This document shows, in pieces, positions 1 to 8,575 of a stretch of 64,000 bases of DNA; within the stretch, counting starts at the first letter, position 1; every line of letters begins with the position of its first letter. A program made the translations under genes and the position numbers. The stretch is from Sphingomonas jeddahensis (GTDB lineage: Bacteria > Pseudomonadota > Alphaproteobacteria > Sphingomonadales > Sphingomonadaceae): the NCBI RefSeq assembly GCF_001981525.1, contig NZ_MPSB01000004.1:62001-126000 (forward strand), written 5' to 3'. The notes below the pieces were generated by a model. The model ran no database searches, was not told where the DNA came from, and saw only the letters and a list, made by a program, of their open reading frames with translations.

Positions 1-306
1 TTCATCTCGGGCGTGCTGATGGTCGCGGTGGGCTTTTCCGCCGGAGCGGACACCGGGCTGTACGCGATCATCACCTATGTCGCGGTGCAGACGTTCGACG
101 GATATGTCGTGATCCCCATGGTCGCCAAGCGCACCGTCGATCTCCCGCCGGCGCTGACCCTAGGCGCGCAGATCCTGGCGAGTGCGCTGTTTGGCATCCT
201 GGGCCTGGCGCTCGCCGATCCGTTCACCGCCATGGTCAAGGCGGCGATGGAACGCCGCAGCGAGACGGTGGAAGAGGATCGCGCCGAAGAGGAGGCAAGG
301 GCATGA
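1..306 (+). CDS. AI-2E family transporter, C-terminal part (5' end outside window)
   Basis: An open frame enters from the left edge and stops at TGA 304-306. The visible part is about 101 residues of a polytopic membrane protein. Hydrophobic segments are followed by a conserved-looking TYVAVQTFDGYVVIPMV stretch, then a last transmembrane segment and a charged, Glu/Arg-rich cytoplasmic tail. The pattern and the final LADPF motif are typical of the C-terminal end of AI-2E/PerM (DUF20) permeases. The substrate cannot be told from this fragment; many family members are not autoinducer exporters. The stop overlaps the maiA start codon (ATGA), so the two genes are probably co-transcribed. Confidence 0.75.
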   Translation, partial: FISGVLMVAVGFSAGADTGLYAIITYVAVQTFDGYVVIPMVAKRTVDLPPALTLGAQILASALFGILGLALADPFTAMVKAAMERRSETVEEDRAEEEARA

Positions 307-932
307 AGATCGTTCTGCACGATTACTGGCGTTCGTCCGCAGCGTATCGCGTGCGCATCTGCCTGAACCTGAAGGGCGTTGCGTACGAGAGCGCTCCGGT
401 GAATCTGCTCGGCGGCGAGCAGGCAAGCGCGGAAAACCGCGCGATCAATCCGCAAGGATTGGTGCCGACGCTGGTGGTGGACGGCCGCCCGCTGGTGCAG
501 AGCCTGGCGATTATCGACTTTCTCGACGCGACCTTTCCCGATCCGCCGATGGTGTCCAAGGATCCGTTCACGCGTTCAGGGCAACTCGCCCGCGCGCTGG
601 TGATCGCGGCGGACATCCACCCGATCGACAATCTGCGCGTGTTGAAGCGCCTCGAATTGCAGTTCGGCGCGGATCAGGTGGCGCGCGACGATTGGTACCG
701 CCACTGGATCGTCGAGGGGCTGTGGGCGCTCGAGGCGATGGCGGGCGAAGGGCCGTTCCTCGGCGGCGAGTCGCCGGACATCGCGGACCTTTGCTTGGTG
801 CCGCAGCTCTTCAACGCGCGGCGCTTCGACGTGGCGCTGGACGCCTATCCCAAGTTGCGCGCAGCGGAAGCGGCCAGCCTTGCGCTGCCGGCGGTGCAGG
901 CCGCCGCGCCGGATCGTGTCAGGCCGGCATGA
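303..932 (+). CDS. maiA: maleylacetoacetate isomerase (zeta-class GST)
   Basis: The 209-residue protein has the zeta-class glutathione transferase N-terminal motif SSAAYRVRI at residues 11-19. The catalytic serine pair is present; the Cys that often follows is Ala here. A thioredoxin-like half with NPQGLVPTLVVDG precedes an all-helical C-terminal half. Length matches the family. The enzyme isomerises maleylacetoacetate to fumarylacetoacetate in tyrosine and homogentisate breakdown, in the cytoplasm, using glutathione. The usual partner genes hmgA and fahA are not in the window. The start overlaps the upstream transporter stop by four bases. The 3' end overlaps the convergent glycosyltransferase gene by 14 bp. 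Confidence 0.85.
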   Translation: MKIVLHDYWRSSAAYRVRICLNLKGVAYESAPVNLLGGEQASAENRAINPQGLVPTLVVDGRPLVQSLAIIDFLDATFPDPPMVSKDPFTRSGQLARALVIAADIHPIDNLRVLKRLELQFGADQVARDDWYRHWIVEGLWALEAMAGEGPFLGGESPDIADLCLVPQLFNARRFDVALDAYPKLRAAEAASLALPAVQAAAPDRVRPA

Positions 933-1974
933 GCGAATCGAACAGCGCAAGGTAGCGCGCCGCAGCATCTACGCCCGGCGGCGGGACCGGCGCAGGGCGC
1001 GGTGCATCGGCCAGCCAATGGTCCAGCGCAGCGACCAGCGCCGCGGGGTCTTCGCGTGGCACGATCGTGCCCAAAGCGGGGTCAGTGACGATCTCCGCCA
1101 CCGCCGGCGACGAATCGGTCGAGATCACCGGCGTGCCCACCGACAACGCCTCCCGCAGCACACCGGGAACGCCTTCGAAGTCGGAGGTGAGCCCCAGCAC
1201 CGCCGCACGCGTCATGGCGCCGAGCGGATCGGCGGCGTGGCCCGGCATCAACACTTCCACGCCCAGCGTCCGCGCTTGCTGCTCCAGGGATCCGCGCGCC
1301 TCCCCTTCCCCCAGGATCACCAACGGCACGCGTTGACGAAGCCGCGGCATGGCGGCGACCAGCCGATCCCAGCGCTTTTGGGCCGCCAGCCTTCCCACAC
1401 CGAGGATGTAGCGCGGTGGCAAGGGCAGCGTGGGCGCGTCGGGGATCGGCCGTGCGGGTGGGTTGGGAATCACCGTGACGTCAGCGAGGGGCAAGCGCAT
1501 CGCCCGTGCCGTGGCGGTCGCGCTCGCCGGCGTCATTGCGACGACCCGGTCGAGGAAGCGCGGATGCGTGCGCAGCCAGGCGGCATGCGCGGCACCGATC
1601 AAACGGCCGTGATCCGGGCGATCGAGCGCGTTGGAGATCTTGCCGACGATTGGCGGGCAGGCGCGCCCGAGCCGCCAGCGCATCCAGGCTGCGACCCCGG
1701 TATAATGATTGCCGGGACAGAAGATCACATCCGGCGCGAGCCTTGCGACGTGGCGCGGCAGGGCCAGAAGCGCGCGATAATCGGGCGAGCCAAGCGTCAC
1801 GACTTCCACACCGGCCGGCAGTTCGCTTGCGAGCGGCCCATCCGGCACGCCGATCACCAGCGTCACCCGCCGCCCCGCCGTCACCCAGTCGCCGGCGAGC
1901 CGCAGCAGCGCGCGCTCCACACCCCCGCCGCGCAGCGTCTGGGCGTAACTGAGGATGTGTTCGGCGTGGTTCAT
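919..1974 (-). CDS. glycosyltransferase (GT4-like)
   Basis: The 351-residue protein has a GT-B layout: an N-terminal acceptor half with TLRGGGVERALLRLA, and a C-terminal donor half with ILGVGRLAAQKRWDRLV and EGVPGVLREALSVGTPVIS. The second contains the E-x7-E type signature of retaining GT4 enzymes. It probably transfers a nucleotide-sugar residue to an envelope glycan or glycolipid at the cytoplasmic face of the inner membrane. The frame is open another 84 codons upstream, but the start MNHAEHILSYAQ fits where family members begin. Two further glycosyltransferases and a membrane protein lie within 4 kb, so it likely belongs to that envelope cluster. Donor and acceptor are unknown. Confidence 0.8.
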   Translation of the reverse strand: MNHAEHILSYAQTLRGGGVERALLRLAGDWVTAGRRVTLVIGVPDGPLASELPAGVEVVTLGSPDYRALLALPRHVARLAPDVIFCPGNHYTGVAAWMRWRLGRACPPIVGKISNALDRPDHGRLIGAAHAAWLRTHPRFLDRVVAMTPASATATARAMRLPLADVTVIPNPPARPIPDAPTLPLPPRYILGVGRLAAQKRWDRLVAAMPRLRQRVPLVILGEGEARGSLEQQARTLGVEVLMPGHAADPLGAMTRAAVLGLTSDFEGVPGVLREALSVGTPVISTDSSPAVAEIVTDPALGTIVPREDPAALVAALDHWLADAPRPAPVPPPGVDAAARYLALFDSLMPA

Positions 1975-2074
1975 CTTGCGTCCTGCCCTCCTACAGCCCA
2001 GATTGCCGCCGAAAAGAAACCACAATCCACGGGCATTCGGCCGAACGGCCCGCCGGCAGCCAAGCGGGTCGCGT

Positions 2075-3040
2075 ATGAAGGAAGCCGAGGTCTTGACCGC
2101 GAAAGCCACCAGCGTGCCCGGCGGCGTCATCGACGCCGACCTGCCGGATATTGCCGCGCTGCAGCCCACCGAAACGATCCGCCGGCGCTGGCCCTCCATC
2201 CTAGGCGGGCTGCTCAGCCTTGCCATGGTGGTGATGCTGGGGCGCGAATTGCTGGACGCAGGCCTGGCCGGGCTGAGCCGCGCGACGCCCGATTCGCCGT
2301 GGTTCTATCTTGTCTTTTTCCTGCTCTACATGACCGCGCCGACCGGCGATTTCATCATCTTCCGCCGGTTGTGGGCCATTCCCTGGGCAGGGTTCGTCGC
2401 GCTGCACAAGAAGCGGATCGCCAACGACGTAGTGCTCGGCTATTCGGGCGAGGCCTATTTCTATGCCTGGGCGCGCGCACGGGCAAAGCTGGTGGCGGCG
2501 CCGTTCGGGGCGGTAAAGGACGTGTCCTTGCTGTCGGCGATCGCCGGCAATACCGCGACGATGCTGTTGTGCGCGCTGGCGCTGCCGGTGGGCTATCAGC
2601 TGATGTCGCCGGCGGTACTCAACGCAGTGGCGGGATCGGCGGGGATCACGCTGGCCATCAGCCTGGCACTGATCCTGTTCTCGGCGCGCGTCTTCTCGCT
2701 GCCGCGGCGCGAATTGTGGTGGATCTTCTCGATCCATTGCGCGCGCATCGCGGTCAGCTCGATCCTGCTCGGCATGGCGTGGCATTTCGCGATGCCCGAC
2801 GTGCCCTTGTGGATGTGGCTGTTCCTGTCTGCGGCGCGGCTGCTCGTCTCGCGCCTGCCGCTGGTGCCGAACAAGGATCTGCTGTTCGCCAGCTTCGCCA
2901 TCCTGCTGATCGGGCAGGATCAGGCGTTGAGCGAGATGATCGCGTTCGTTTCCGCGCTGACGCTGGCGGTCCACGTGCTGCTGATGATTGTTTTCGCCTC
3001 GGCGGCGGGCTTCAAGGGGCTGAAGCTGTGGCGCGCCTGA
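2075..3040 (+). CDS. polytopic inner-membrane protein of unknown function
   Basis: The 321-residue protein has a soluble N-terminal stretch of about 45 residues and then roughly eight hydrophobic segments, for example WPSILGGLLSLAMVVML and SPWFYLVFFLLYMTAP. Between segments lies a conserved-looking loop with ANDVVLGYSGEAYFY. I do not recognise a named family. The layout loosely recalls UPF0104/AglD-type flippase-like proteins that accompany glycosyltransferases, but this is only an impression. The start at MKEAEVL was chosen because the upstream codons are Arg/Pro-rich with no membrane character. The 3' end overlaps the DUF2141 gene by 13 bp, so the two are translationally linked. Its position suggests a part in making or moving an envelope glycan or lipid. 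Confidence 0.7.
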   Translation: MKEAEVLTAKATSVPGGVIDADLPDIAALQPTETIRRRWPSILGGLLSLAMVVMLGRELLDAGLAGLSRATPDSPWFYLVFFLLYMTAPTGDFIIFRRLWAIPWAGFVALHKKRIANDVVLGYSGEAYFYAWARARAKLVAAPFGAVKDVSLLSAIAGNTATMLLCALALPVGYQLMSPAVLNAVAGSAGITLAISLALILFSARVFSLPRRELWWIFSIHCARIAVSSILLGMAWHFAMPDVPLWMWLFLSAARLLVSRLPLVPNKDLLFASFAILLIGQDQALSEMIAFVSALTLAVHVLLMIVFASAAGFKGLKLWRA

Positions 3041-3555
3041 TCGCAGCCACAGCCACAGCCGCAACCGCGGTGCTGCTTCCGGCGAGCGCCGGGGCGGCCG
3101 TGCTCGGCAGCGATGCGGCGGCGTGCATCAAACGCAACGGGCCGGCGATCGAAGTGGCGGTCACCGGCCTCAAGGATCGCACCGGCAGCCTCAAGCTGGA
3201 GCTGTACCCCGCGACGGAGGAAGATTTCCTCAAGGACGATCGCGATCTGATCGCAGAGGGCAAATTCTTCCGCCGCGTGCGCGCCGCCATGCCGGCGCGC
3301 GGATCCGTCACCCTGTGCATCAAGGCGCCCGATCCGGGCCGCTATGCGCTGTTCTTCACCCACGATCGCGACGGCAAAAACAAGTTCAACGTCTGGACCG
3401 ATGGCGCGGGCCTGCCCTCAAACGAGAAGCTCGGCCGCGCCAAACCGCAGCTGGCGCAGGCGGTCGTCACCGTGCCGCGCGGGGTTCGGCGCATTGCCAT
3501 CCGCGCGCAATATTTGCGCGGCATCATTCCCAGCTTCGGACCAGCCGGGAAATGA
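3028..3555 (+). CDS. DUF2141 domain protein, exported
   Basis: The 175-residue protein starts at GTG inside the preceding gene. It has a Sec-type signal of the form VARLIAATATAATAVLLPAS ending in AGA. The rest matches the DUF2141 pattern: a short beta-rich domain with GSLKLELYP, IKAPDPGRYALFF, THDRDGKNKFN and a C-terminal IPSFGPAGK-like tail. DUF2141 proteins are periplasmic and have no assigned function. They are common in sphingomonads and Bacteroidetes. A second copy lies at about 61.1 kb beside carotenoid genes. The gene sits between the membrane protein (13 bp overlap) and a glycosyltransferase starting one base after its stop, so it is firmly inside an operon. Confidence 0.8.
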   Translation: MARLIAATATAATAVLLPASAGAAVLGSDAAACIKRNGPAIEVAVTGLKDRTGSLKLELYPATEEDFLKDDRDLIAEGKFFRRVRAAMPARGSVTLCIKAPDPGRYALFFTHDRDGKNKFNVWTDGAGLPSNEKLGRAKPQLAQAVVTVPRGVRRIAIRAQYLRGIIPSFGPAGK

Positions 3556-3556
3556 G

Positions 3557-4735
3557 ATGCGCGTCGTCGACGTCAATGAATTCTACTCGCCGACCGGCGG
3601 CGGCGTAAGGACGTATATCGATCGCAAGATCGGCATCATGAATGATCTGGGGCACGAATTGATCGTGCTCGCCGCCGGTACCGAGGACCGGGTCGAGGAA
3701 CGGCCCGGCGGCGGCGCGATCCACTACATCCGCTCCCCCAAATTGCCGTTCGACGCCAATTACGGCCTGTTCTGGGATCGCGAGGCGGTCACGCGGCTGC
3801 TCGACCATTATGATCCGGACGTTGTGGAATGTTCCTCGCCGTGGCGGCCCGCGTGGTTCGTCGGGCAATGGGAGGGACGCGCGCTCAAATCCTTCTTCAT
3901 GCACAATGACAATATGGCCGCCTATGCGCAGCGCTGGTTCGAGGGCGTGGCGAGCCACCGGCGGATCGAACGCGCCTTCGGCTGGTACACACGCTATATG
4001 GCGCGCTTCCTCGACCTGTACGATTGCGTGGTCACCAATGGGCCGGCGTTGGAAAAGCGGCTGCGCGCGCGCGGGCTGCGGATCGATGCCGCCATGCCGC
4101 TGGGCATCGAGCGGAGCCATTTCTCGCCGTCGTATCGGGACGAGCGACTGCGGCGGGCGCTGCTGTCGCAATGCGGTTTGCCGGAGCATGGCCTGCTGCT
4201 GCTCGGCCTGGGAAGGCATCATCCGGAAAAGCGCTGGCCGATGGTGATCGATGCCGTCGAGCGTGCCGGTGCGCGGCTGCCGGTGGGGCTGATCCTGCTC
4301 GGCCAGGGTGTCGATACCGAGCGAATGGAGAAGCGCATTGCCGGATCCCCTCACATTCGTCTGTTCCGTCCGGTCTATGATCGCGAGCGGCTGGCGCGGA
4401 TCATGGCAAGCTGTGACGCGCTGATCCACGGATCGGAGGCGGAGCCGTTCGGGCTGGTCGCATCGGAGGCAATGGCGTCGGGCCTGCCGCTGATCGTGCC
4501 CGACACTGGCGGCTGCGCCGAAGTGGCGGACCGGCATTGCGCCGAGCTTTACACCGCACGTGACCCCCATGCCTGCGCCGACGCGATCGCGCGAATGCAG
4601 GCGCGCGAGCCGGCCATGTTGCGCCGCGCCGCCGTGGTCGCGGCCGGGCAGGTGCGCACCGATCGCGAGCATACGGTCGATTTGATGGCTTATTACGCCA
4701 CGCAGTTGGCGGCAAAACGGGCGCGGGCGGCCTAG
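3557..4735 (+). CDS. glycosyltransferase family 4 protein
   Basis: The 392-residue GT-B enzyme starts MRVVDVNEFYSPTGGGVRTY. The glycine-rich GGGVRTY loop near residue 15 is the usual start of GT4 enzymes. The C-terminal half has LLGLGRHHPEKRWPMVIDA and EPFGLVASEAMASGLPLIV, which carries the E-x7-E donor-binding signature. The ATG follows the DUF2141 stop by one base, giving a three-gene operon with the membrane protein. It should be a retaining nucleotide-sugar transferase acting on a lipid or polysaccharide acceptor. Specificity cannot be read from sequence. Confidence 0.85.
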   Translation: MRVVDVNEFYSPTGGGVRTYIDRKIGIMNDLGHELIVLAAGTEDRVEERPGGGAIHYIRSPKLPFDANYGLFWDREAVTRLLDHYDPDVVECSSPWRPAWFVGQWEGRALKSFFMHNDNMAAYAQRWFEGVASHRRIERAFGWYTRYMARFLDLYDCVVTNGPALEKRLRARGLRIDAAMPLGIERSHFSPSYRDERLRRALLSQCGLPEHGLLLLGLGRHHPEKRWPMVIDAVERAGARLPVGLILLGQGVDTERMEKRIAGSPHIRLFRPVYDRERLARIMASCDALIHGSEAEPFGLVASEAMASGLPLIVPDTGGCAEVADRHCAELYTARDPHACADAIARMQAREPAMLRRAAVVAAGQVRTDREHTVDLMAYYATQLAAKRARAA

Positions 4736-4757
4736 CTGATCCTGCCGGCTTGAATCG

Positions 4758-4860
4758 GCTCCGGCGAAAGGCCGGAGTCCAGTTGGGAGACGATGCGGCA
4801 AGCGCGCTTCGCCAGCCTCTTCCGCCTTCCCGCCTGGGCCCCGGCCTTCGCCGGGGAACG
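4758..4860. repeat. bracketed palindromic intergenic repeat
   Basis: The gap between the two convergent glycosyltransferase genes is filled by a repeat with two short palindromes at its ends. The left one is GGCTCCGGCGAAAGGCCGGA and the right one is CCCCGGCCTTCGCCGGGG. The right arm has the same core as the repeat at 30461-30530. Between convergent genes it could act as a bidirectional terminator. Confidence 0.6.
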
Positions 4861-4862
4861 GC

Positions 4863-5936
4863 TTAAGCCCGGGATAACGCGACGGTGTCGAGCAAGTCGC
4901 TCCATTGGCGCGCTACCGCCTCGGCGCTGTAGCGCTCCGCCAGGAACGCCCGCCCTGCCGCCAGCCGTACCTGTTCGGTATCCCAATCGTGCCGATACCG
5001 CGCCAGCCCGCCGTCCCAATCGTCGAGCGCGACGAAGGGACGCAGTTCCTCATAGGAGGGGATCGCGTCGGCAACGACGCCCAGGCCGCTCAGGATCGCC
5101 GTCGCGGGGCGGTTGATCGTCTTGCCGACGGTGTAATCGTTCGCCGCGACGGGGATCACCGCCACGCGGTGCCGCGTCAGCACCGCTGCCGCCGTCTCCT
5201 GTCGCCAGCCGACGTAATGCACCGGCAGGCGCCAGCGCCAGCGGCCAAGCCACCAGCGCAGCCGCGCGTTGCTGACCACCGTCAGGGTGATCGGGAACGG
5301 CTGCGCGGCGAGCCGGGCCGCTGCGGCGTGGAGGTGCGCGAAGCCGGAGACGCTGCCGAGGCTCTTGCCGAACCAGATGGTATGCAGCGCATCGGGATAC
5401 TTGCCGAGGAACCGATCCACCCTGGCGAGTTGACGCGCACCTGCCCGCGACGTTGCTGAAGCCGACGCACCGGGCATATCGAGCGCATCGGGAATTACCC
5501 GGCGCGGCTTGTTGCCATCGGTGGCGATCTGCTCGGCAAGCATCGCAGTTGAAAAGGTGAGGTGAGTCGCGCTTTCCAGCATGGCCTGGAAACGGGCGAG
5601 CCGTGCGTCACTGACGTGGCGCACGGCATGGGCGGCGTAGAGATTGTCGCACAGGTCGAACACCACCGCCCTGCCCGCCGCGCGGAGCGCCCGCGCCGCC
5701 GCCAGCGCGCCGGCCGAATGCGACTTGGAGAAGATCACCGCATCGTAGCTCGCCGGCTCACGCGCGGGATCGAAGCGCTCGATTGGCACGCCCTGCGCCT
5801 GCAAGGCGGCGAGCGGCATCAGCAGCCGATAGCGCACCGAGGCGAGCGAATGATCATAGCTGTCGGCGTGCCAGCCGAACCGCGCTGGTGCGCTCATCGA
5901 GGCATTCGGCATCGAGACGAGGGTAGCTGGCGACAC
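4863..5936 (-). CDS. putative glycosyltransferase
   Basis: The protein of up to 357 residues resembles GT-B enzymes: an N-terminal half with VRYRLLMPLAALQAQGVPIE and VVFDLCDNLYA, and a C-terminal half with a sugar-donor-like region around LSGLGVVADAIPSYEEL. The signatures are weaker than in the two GT4 genes nearby, so family assignment is tentative. The longest frame starts at GTG 5936. ATGs at 5912 and 5897 are alternatives, and none has a strong Shine-Dalgarno. It converges on the GT4 operon. Acceptor and donor are unknown. Confidence 0.6.
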   Translation of the reverse strand: MSPATLVSMPNASMSAPARFGWHADSYDHSLASVRYRLLMPLAALQAQGVPIERFDPAREPASYDAVIFSKSHSAGALAAARALRAAGRAVVFDLCDNLYAAHAVRHVSDARLARFQAMLESATHLTFSTAMLAEQIATDGNKPRRVIPDALDMPGASASATSRAGARQLARVDRFLGKYPDALHTIWFGKSLGSVSGFAHLHAAAARLAAQPFPITLTVVSNARLRWWLGRWRWRLPVHYVGWRQETAAAVLTRHRVAVIPVAANDYTVGKTINRPATAILSGLGVVADAIPSYEELRPFVALDDWDGGLARYRHDWDTEQVRLAAGRAFLAERYSAEAVARQWSDLLDTVALSRA

Positions 5937-6028
5937 GACATCGACGCGCGCCTAGTCTTCCGACACCGATCTGTCACCTTGGCGGCGCAGGGAATGAGGG
6001 TGAGCCGTTTCGCTCTGGGAGGTTTTCA

Positions 6029-7663
6029 ATGATCGACGTCAGCCGCCGCTCGCTTCTGGCGACCGGCATGTTCGGTGCAGGCGCGCTTGCCATTCCGGGA
6101 TTGGCCAGCGCGCAGACCGTGCTTGCCGCGCGCGGCTTCACCCATTCGGTGGCGAGCGGGGAGCCGGGTCTGGACGAGATGCTGCTGTGGACGCGCTACG
6201 TGCCGGCCAGCGGCGATCACGTGCGGCTGAGGCTGGAACTAAGCGAAACGCCCGAATTCACCCGTGTTGCCGCCGGTGGGGAGACCGTCACCGGCCCGTG
6301 GCGCGACTGGACCGCGAAGGTCACCGTCACGGGGCTCCACCCGGGCCGCATCTATCACTATCGCTTCGTCGCGCCCGACGGCACGCGCTCGCCGGTCGGC
6401 CGCACCAAGACGCTGCCCGACGATCGCGCCGCCAGCTTCAAGGCGGCGATCTTCTCCTGTTCGAACATCGGCTTCGGCTTCTTCAACGCTTATGCCCATG
6501 CCGCCGCGCGCGACGATCTCGACCTCGGGCTGCACCTTGGCGACTACTTCTACGAATATGCCAACAACACGTATCCGGGCGCCGAGCAGCTCGTCGCCAA
6601 TCGCCTGCCGCTGCCCAAGGGCGAGATCATCCACCTCGCCGATTATCGCCTGCGGTACGCCAGCTACCGCGCCGATCCCGATCTCCAGGCACTGCACGCG
6701 CGGCTGCCGGTGATCGCTTCGTGGGACGATCACGAAAGCGCGAACAACAGCTGGGAAGGCGGCGCGCAGAACCACGATCCAGCCACTGAAGGCGCATGGA
6801 GCGATCGCAAGGCCGCCGCGATCCAGGCATGGCGCGAATGGATGCCAGTCTCCGACGAGCCGTGGAAGGCTTATGAGATCGGCACGCTGGCGACCTTGTT
6901 CCGCACCGACACGCGACTATCGGGCCGTTCGCAATCACCCGAGCTGGGCGAGATGCTTCGCGCCGCCGATCCGATGCGTGCGCTGGCGCAATATCGCGAT
7001 GGCGCGTGGAATGATCCCGCCCGCACGATGCTCGGCACGCAGCAGGAGGCCTGGCTGCACCATGGACTCGGCCGATCGGTGAAGCAGGGTGCGCGCTGGC
7101 AGATCGTCGGCTTCGGCACGATCATGGGGACGATGCGCGTGCCGCCGGAAACAGCGGGCTGGATTTCACAAGCACGGCCGGGGGCGGCACCGTACATCCA
7201 GGGGGCGGTTGCAGCGGGCAAGGCGGGGCTGCCGTCGGACCTCGACAATTGGGGCGGCTATCCCGCGGCCCGCGCGCGGTTCCTCGCTTCGGCGCAAGCG
7301 GCGGAAGCCAACCTCATCGTCCTGTGCGGTGACAGCCACAACGCCTGGGCGTTCGACCTGGCGCAAGATGGCGGCAAGGGCGCGGCCGTGGGCGTGGAGT
7401 TCGCAGGGCATGCCGTGACATCCTCCGGTTTCGAAACCGCGCTCGCCGTGGATCCGGAAACGGTCGCGCGCGCGCTGGTCTCAGCCAGCCCCGAGCTGAA
7501 ATGGTGCGACACCAGCCGGCGCGGCTATATGGCGCTCACCGTCACGCCCGATCGCGTCAGCAATGATTGGCTGTTTGTCGGATCGGTACGCACGCGCAAT
7601 GCCGCCGCCAGGGTGGGTCATACCGCCCACGTCCAGCGTGGGCGCCGGCAAATGCTGGCCTGA
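6029..7663 (+). CDS. phoD: PhoD-type alkaline phosphatase/phosphodiesterase, Tat-exported
   Basis: The 544-residue protein starts with a twin-arginine signal, SRRSLLATGMFGAGALA, ending near the ASAQT cleavage site. It continues with the PhoD N-terminal domain (FTHSVASGEPGLDEMLLWTR). The metallophosphatase core follows, with CSNIGFGFFNAY, LGDYFYEYANNTYP, ASWDDHESANNSW and LCGDSHNAWAFDL supplying the Asp/His/Asn metal ligands (Ca/Fe in known PhoD). It should release phosphate from organic phosphoesters in the periplasm or outside the cell. A GGAGG-type Shine-Dalgarno stands just before the ATG. No clear Pho box was found in the short divergent gap. The last 20 residues are basic and look like a poorly conserved tail. 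Confidence 0.9.
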   Translation: MIDVSRRSLLATGMFGAGALAIPGLASAQTVLAARGFTHSVASGEPGLDEMLLWTRYVPASGDHVRLRLELSETPEFTRVAAGGETVTGPWRDWTAKVTVTGLHPGRIYHYRFVAPDGTRSPVGRTKTLPDDRAASFKAAIFSCSNIGFGFFNAYAHAAARDDLDLGLHLGDYFYEYANNTYPGAEQLVANRLPLPKGEIIHLADYRLRYASYRADPDLQALHARLPVIASWDDHESANNSWEGGAQNHDPATEGAWSDRKAAAIQAWREWMPVSDEPWKAYEIGTLATLFRTDTRLSGRSQSPELGEMLRAADPMRALAQYRDGAWNDPARTMLGTQQEAWLHHGLGRSVKQGARWQIVGFGTIMGTMRVPPETAGWISQARPGAAPYIQGAVAAGKAGLPSDLDNWGGYPAARARFLASAQAAEANLIVLCGDSHNAWAFDLAQDGGKGAAVGVEFAGHAVTSSGFETALAVDPETVARALVSASPELKWCDTSRRGYMALTVTPDRVSNDWLFVGSVRTRNAAARVGHTAHVQRGRRQMLA

Positions 7664-7696
7664 TCCAGACGATTATTGCGACACGAATGACACGCG

Positions 7697-7724
7697 CGGC
7701 CACTTCGTTCGAAGTGGCCGTTTG
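7697..7724 (+). terminator. hairpin terminator between phoD and infC
   Basis: A perfect inverted repeat runs from 7697 to 7720 (CGGCCACTTC, spacer GTTC, GAAGTGGCCG) and is followed by TTTG. It lies 33 bp after the phoD stop and about 70 bp before infC, so it should stop phoD transcripts. It could also act as a leader hairpin for infC. Confidence 0.65.
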
Positions 7725-7789
7725 CCGTCTTTCGATCCGCGTCCTCATGCACTATATGGTGGTCGTTTGAAGTAACAGGAGAATTGACC

Positions 7790-8335
7790 ATACGTCCGCC
7801 TATGATGCGCCGGCCGATGCAGGCGCCGCCGATGAACGGCCCGCGATTCAACGAATGGATCCAGAGCCAGAAGGTCCGCGTGATCGATCACGAGGGCGAG
7901 AATCTCGGCGTGATGTACACTCGCGAGGCAATCGCACAGGCAAAGGAAGTCGGGCTTGACCTGGTGGAGGTGTCGCCAAACGCCGATCCGCCGGTCGCCA
8001 AGTTCCTGGACGTGGGCAAGTATAAGTACGAGGCGCAGAAAAAGGCGAACCTCGCCCGCAAGAGCCAGAAGACGCAGGAGATCAAGGAGATCAAGATGCG
8101 TCCGAACATCGATGACCACGATTACGACACCAAGATGAAGAAGGTGGCGGAATTCATCGGTGAAGGCGACAAGGTGAAGGTCACCATGCGCTTCCGCGGG
8201 CGCGAGCTCAGCCACGGCCAGCTTGGCATGAACGTGCTCCAGCGCGTGGCGGAGCAGGTTGCCGAGGTTGCGAAGGTGGAGGCCTACCCGCGCATGGAAG
8301 GTCGCCAGATGCTGATGGTCCTCGCGCCGAAGTAA
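7790..8335 (+). CDS. infC: translation initiation factor IF-3, probable ATA start
   Basis: The 181-residue protein has both IF-3 domains. The N-domain begins NGPRFNEWIQSQKVRVID and the C-domain carries KEIKMRPNIDDHDYDTK and KVTMRFRGRELSH. IF-3 binds the 30S subunit, checks the start codon and prevents premature 50S joining. The nearest upstream ATG in frame is 7802, 20 nt from the AGGAG at 7777-7781. A TTG at 7784 is only 2 nt from it. The ATA at 7790 is 8 nt away, which is ideal. Non-canonical starts such as AUU are known for infC and serve autoregulation by IF-3, so ATA is my choice. A TTG start at 7784 would add two residues. rpmI and rplT do not follow. Confidence 0.93.
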   Translation: MRPPMMRRPMQAPPMNGPRFNEWIQSQKVRVIDHEGENLGVMYTREAIAQAKEVGLDLVEVSPNADPPVAKFLDVGKYKYEAQKKANLARKSQKTQEIKEIKMRPNIDDHDYDTKMKKVAEFIGEGDKVKVTMRFRGRELSHGQLGMNVLQRVAEQVAEVAKVEAYPRMEGRQMLMVLAPK

Positions 8336-8362
8336 AATTCTTTTGCCGGCTTGGTGGCACAG

Positions 8363-8394
8363 AAGCCGCGTTCCCGTAGGAGCGCGGCTTTTTC
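8363..8394 (+). terminator. rho-independent terminator of infC
   Basis: An 8-bp stem AAGCCGCG/CGCGGCTT with a 12-nt loop is followed by a run of T (8389-8393). It lies 28 bp after the infC stop. This is a textbook intrinsic terminator. Confidence 0.85.
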
Positions 8395-8575
8395 GTGCGT
8401 TGCCGTAGCGTCAACTGACACATATGACAGGGCCGGTTCGGACCTGACGTGGCAATTTCGCGACAGCGACATTCGAAAACGCTGCTGCACCGCAATTAGA
8501 TATACGTGGTGGCCGCAGGTACATTAAAGCCCGCGGACCAAACCCAAACTTCAAAAAGAGTTTTCAGGAGAGCCC

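Noticed and set aside
880..3027. A long plus-strand frame that runs into the DUF2141 gene
   Set aside because: Only its last part, from GTG 3028, is protein-like. The rest is Arg-rich shadow of the glycosyltransferase on the minus strand and of the membrane-protein gene.
8401..8575. A riboswitch before the TonB receptor gene
   Set aside because: No cobalamin-type or other conserved core was found in the 175 bp between the infC terminator and the gene.
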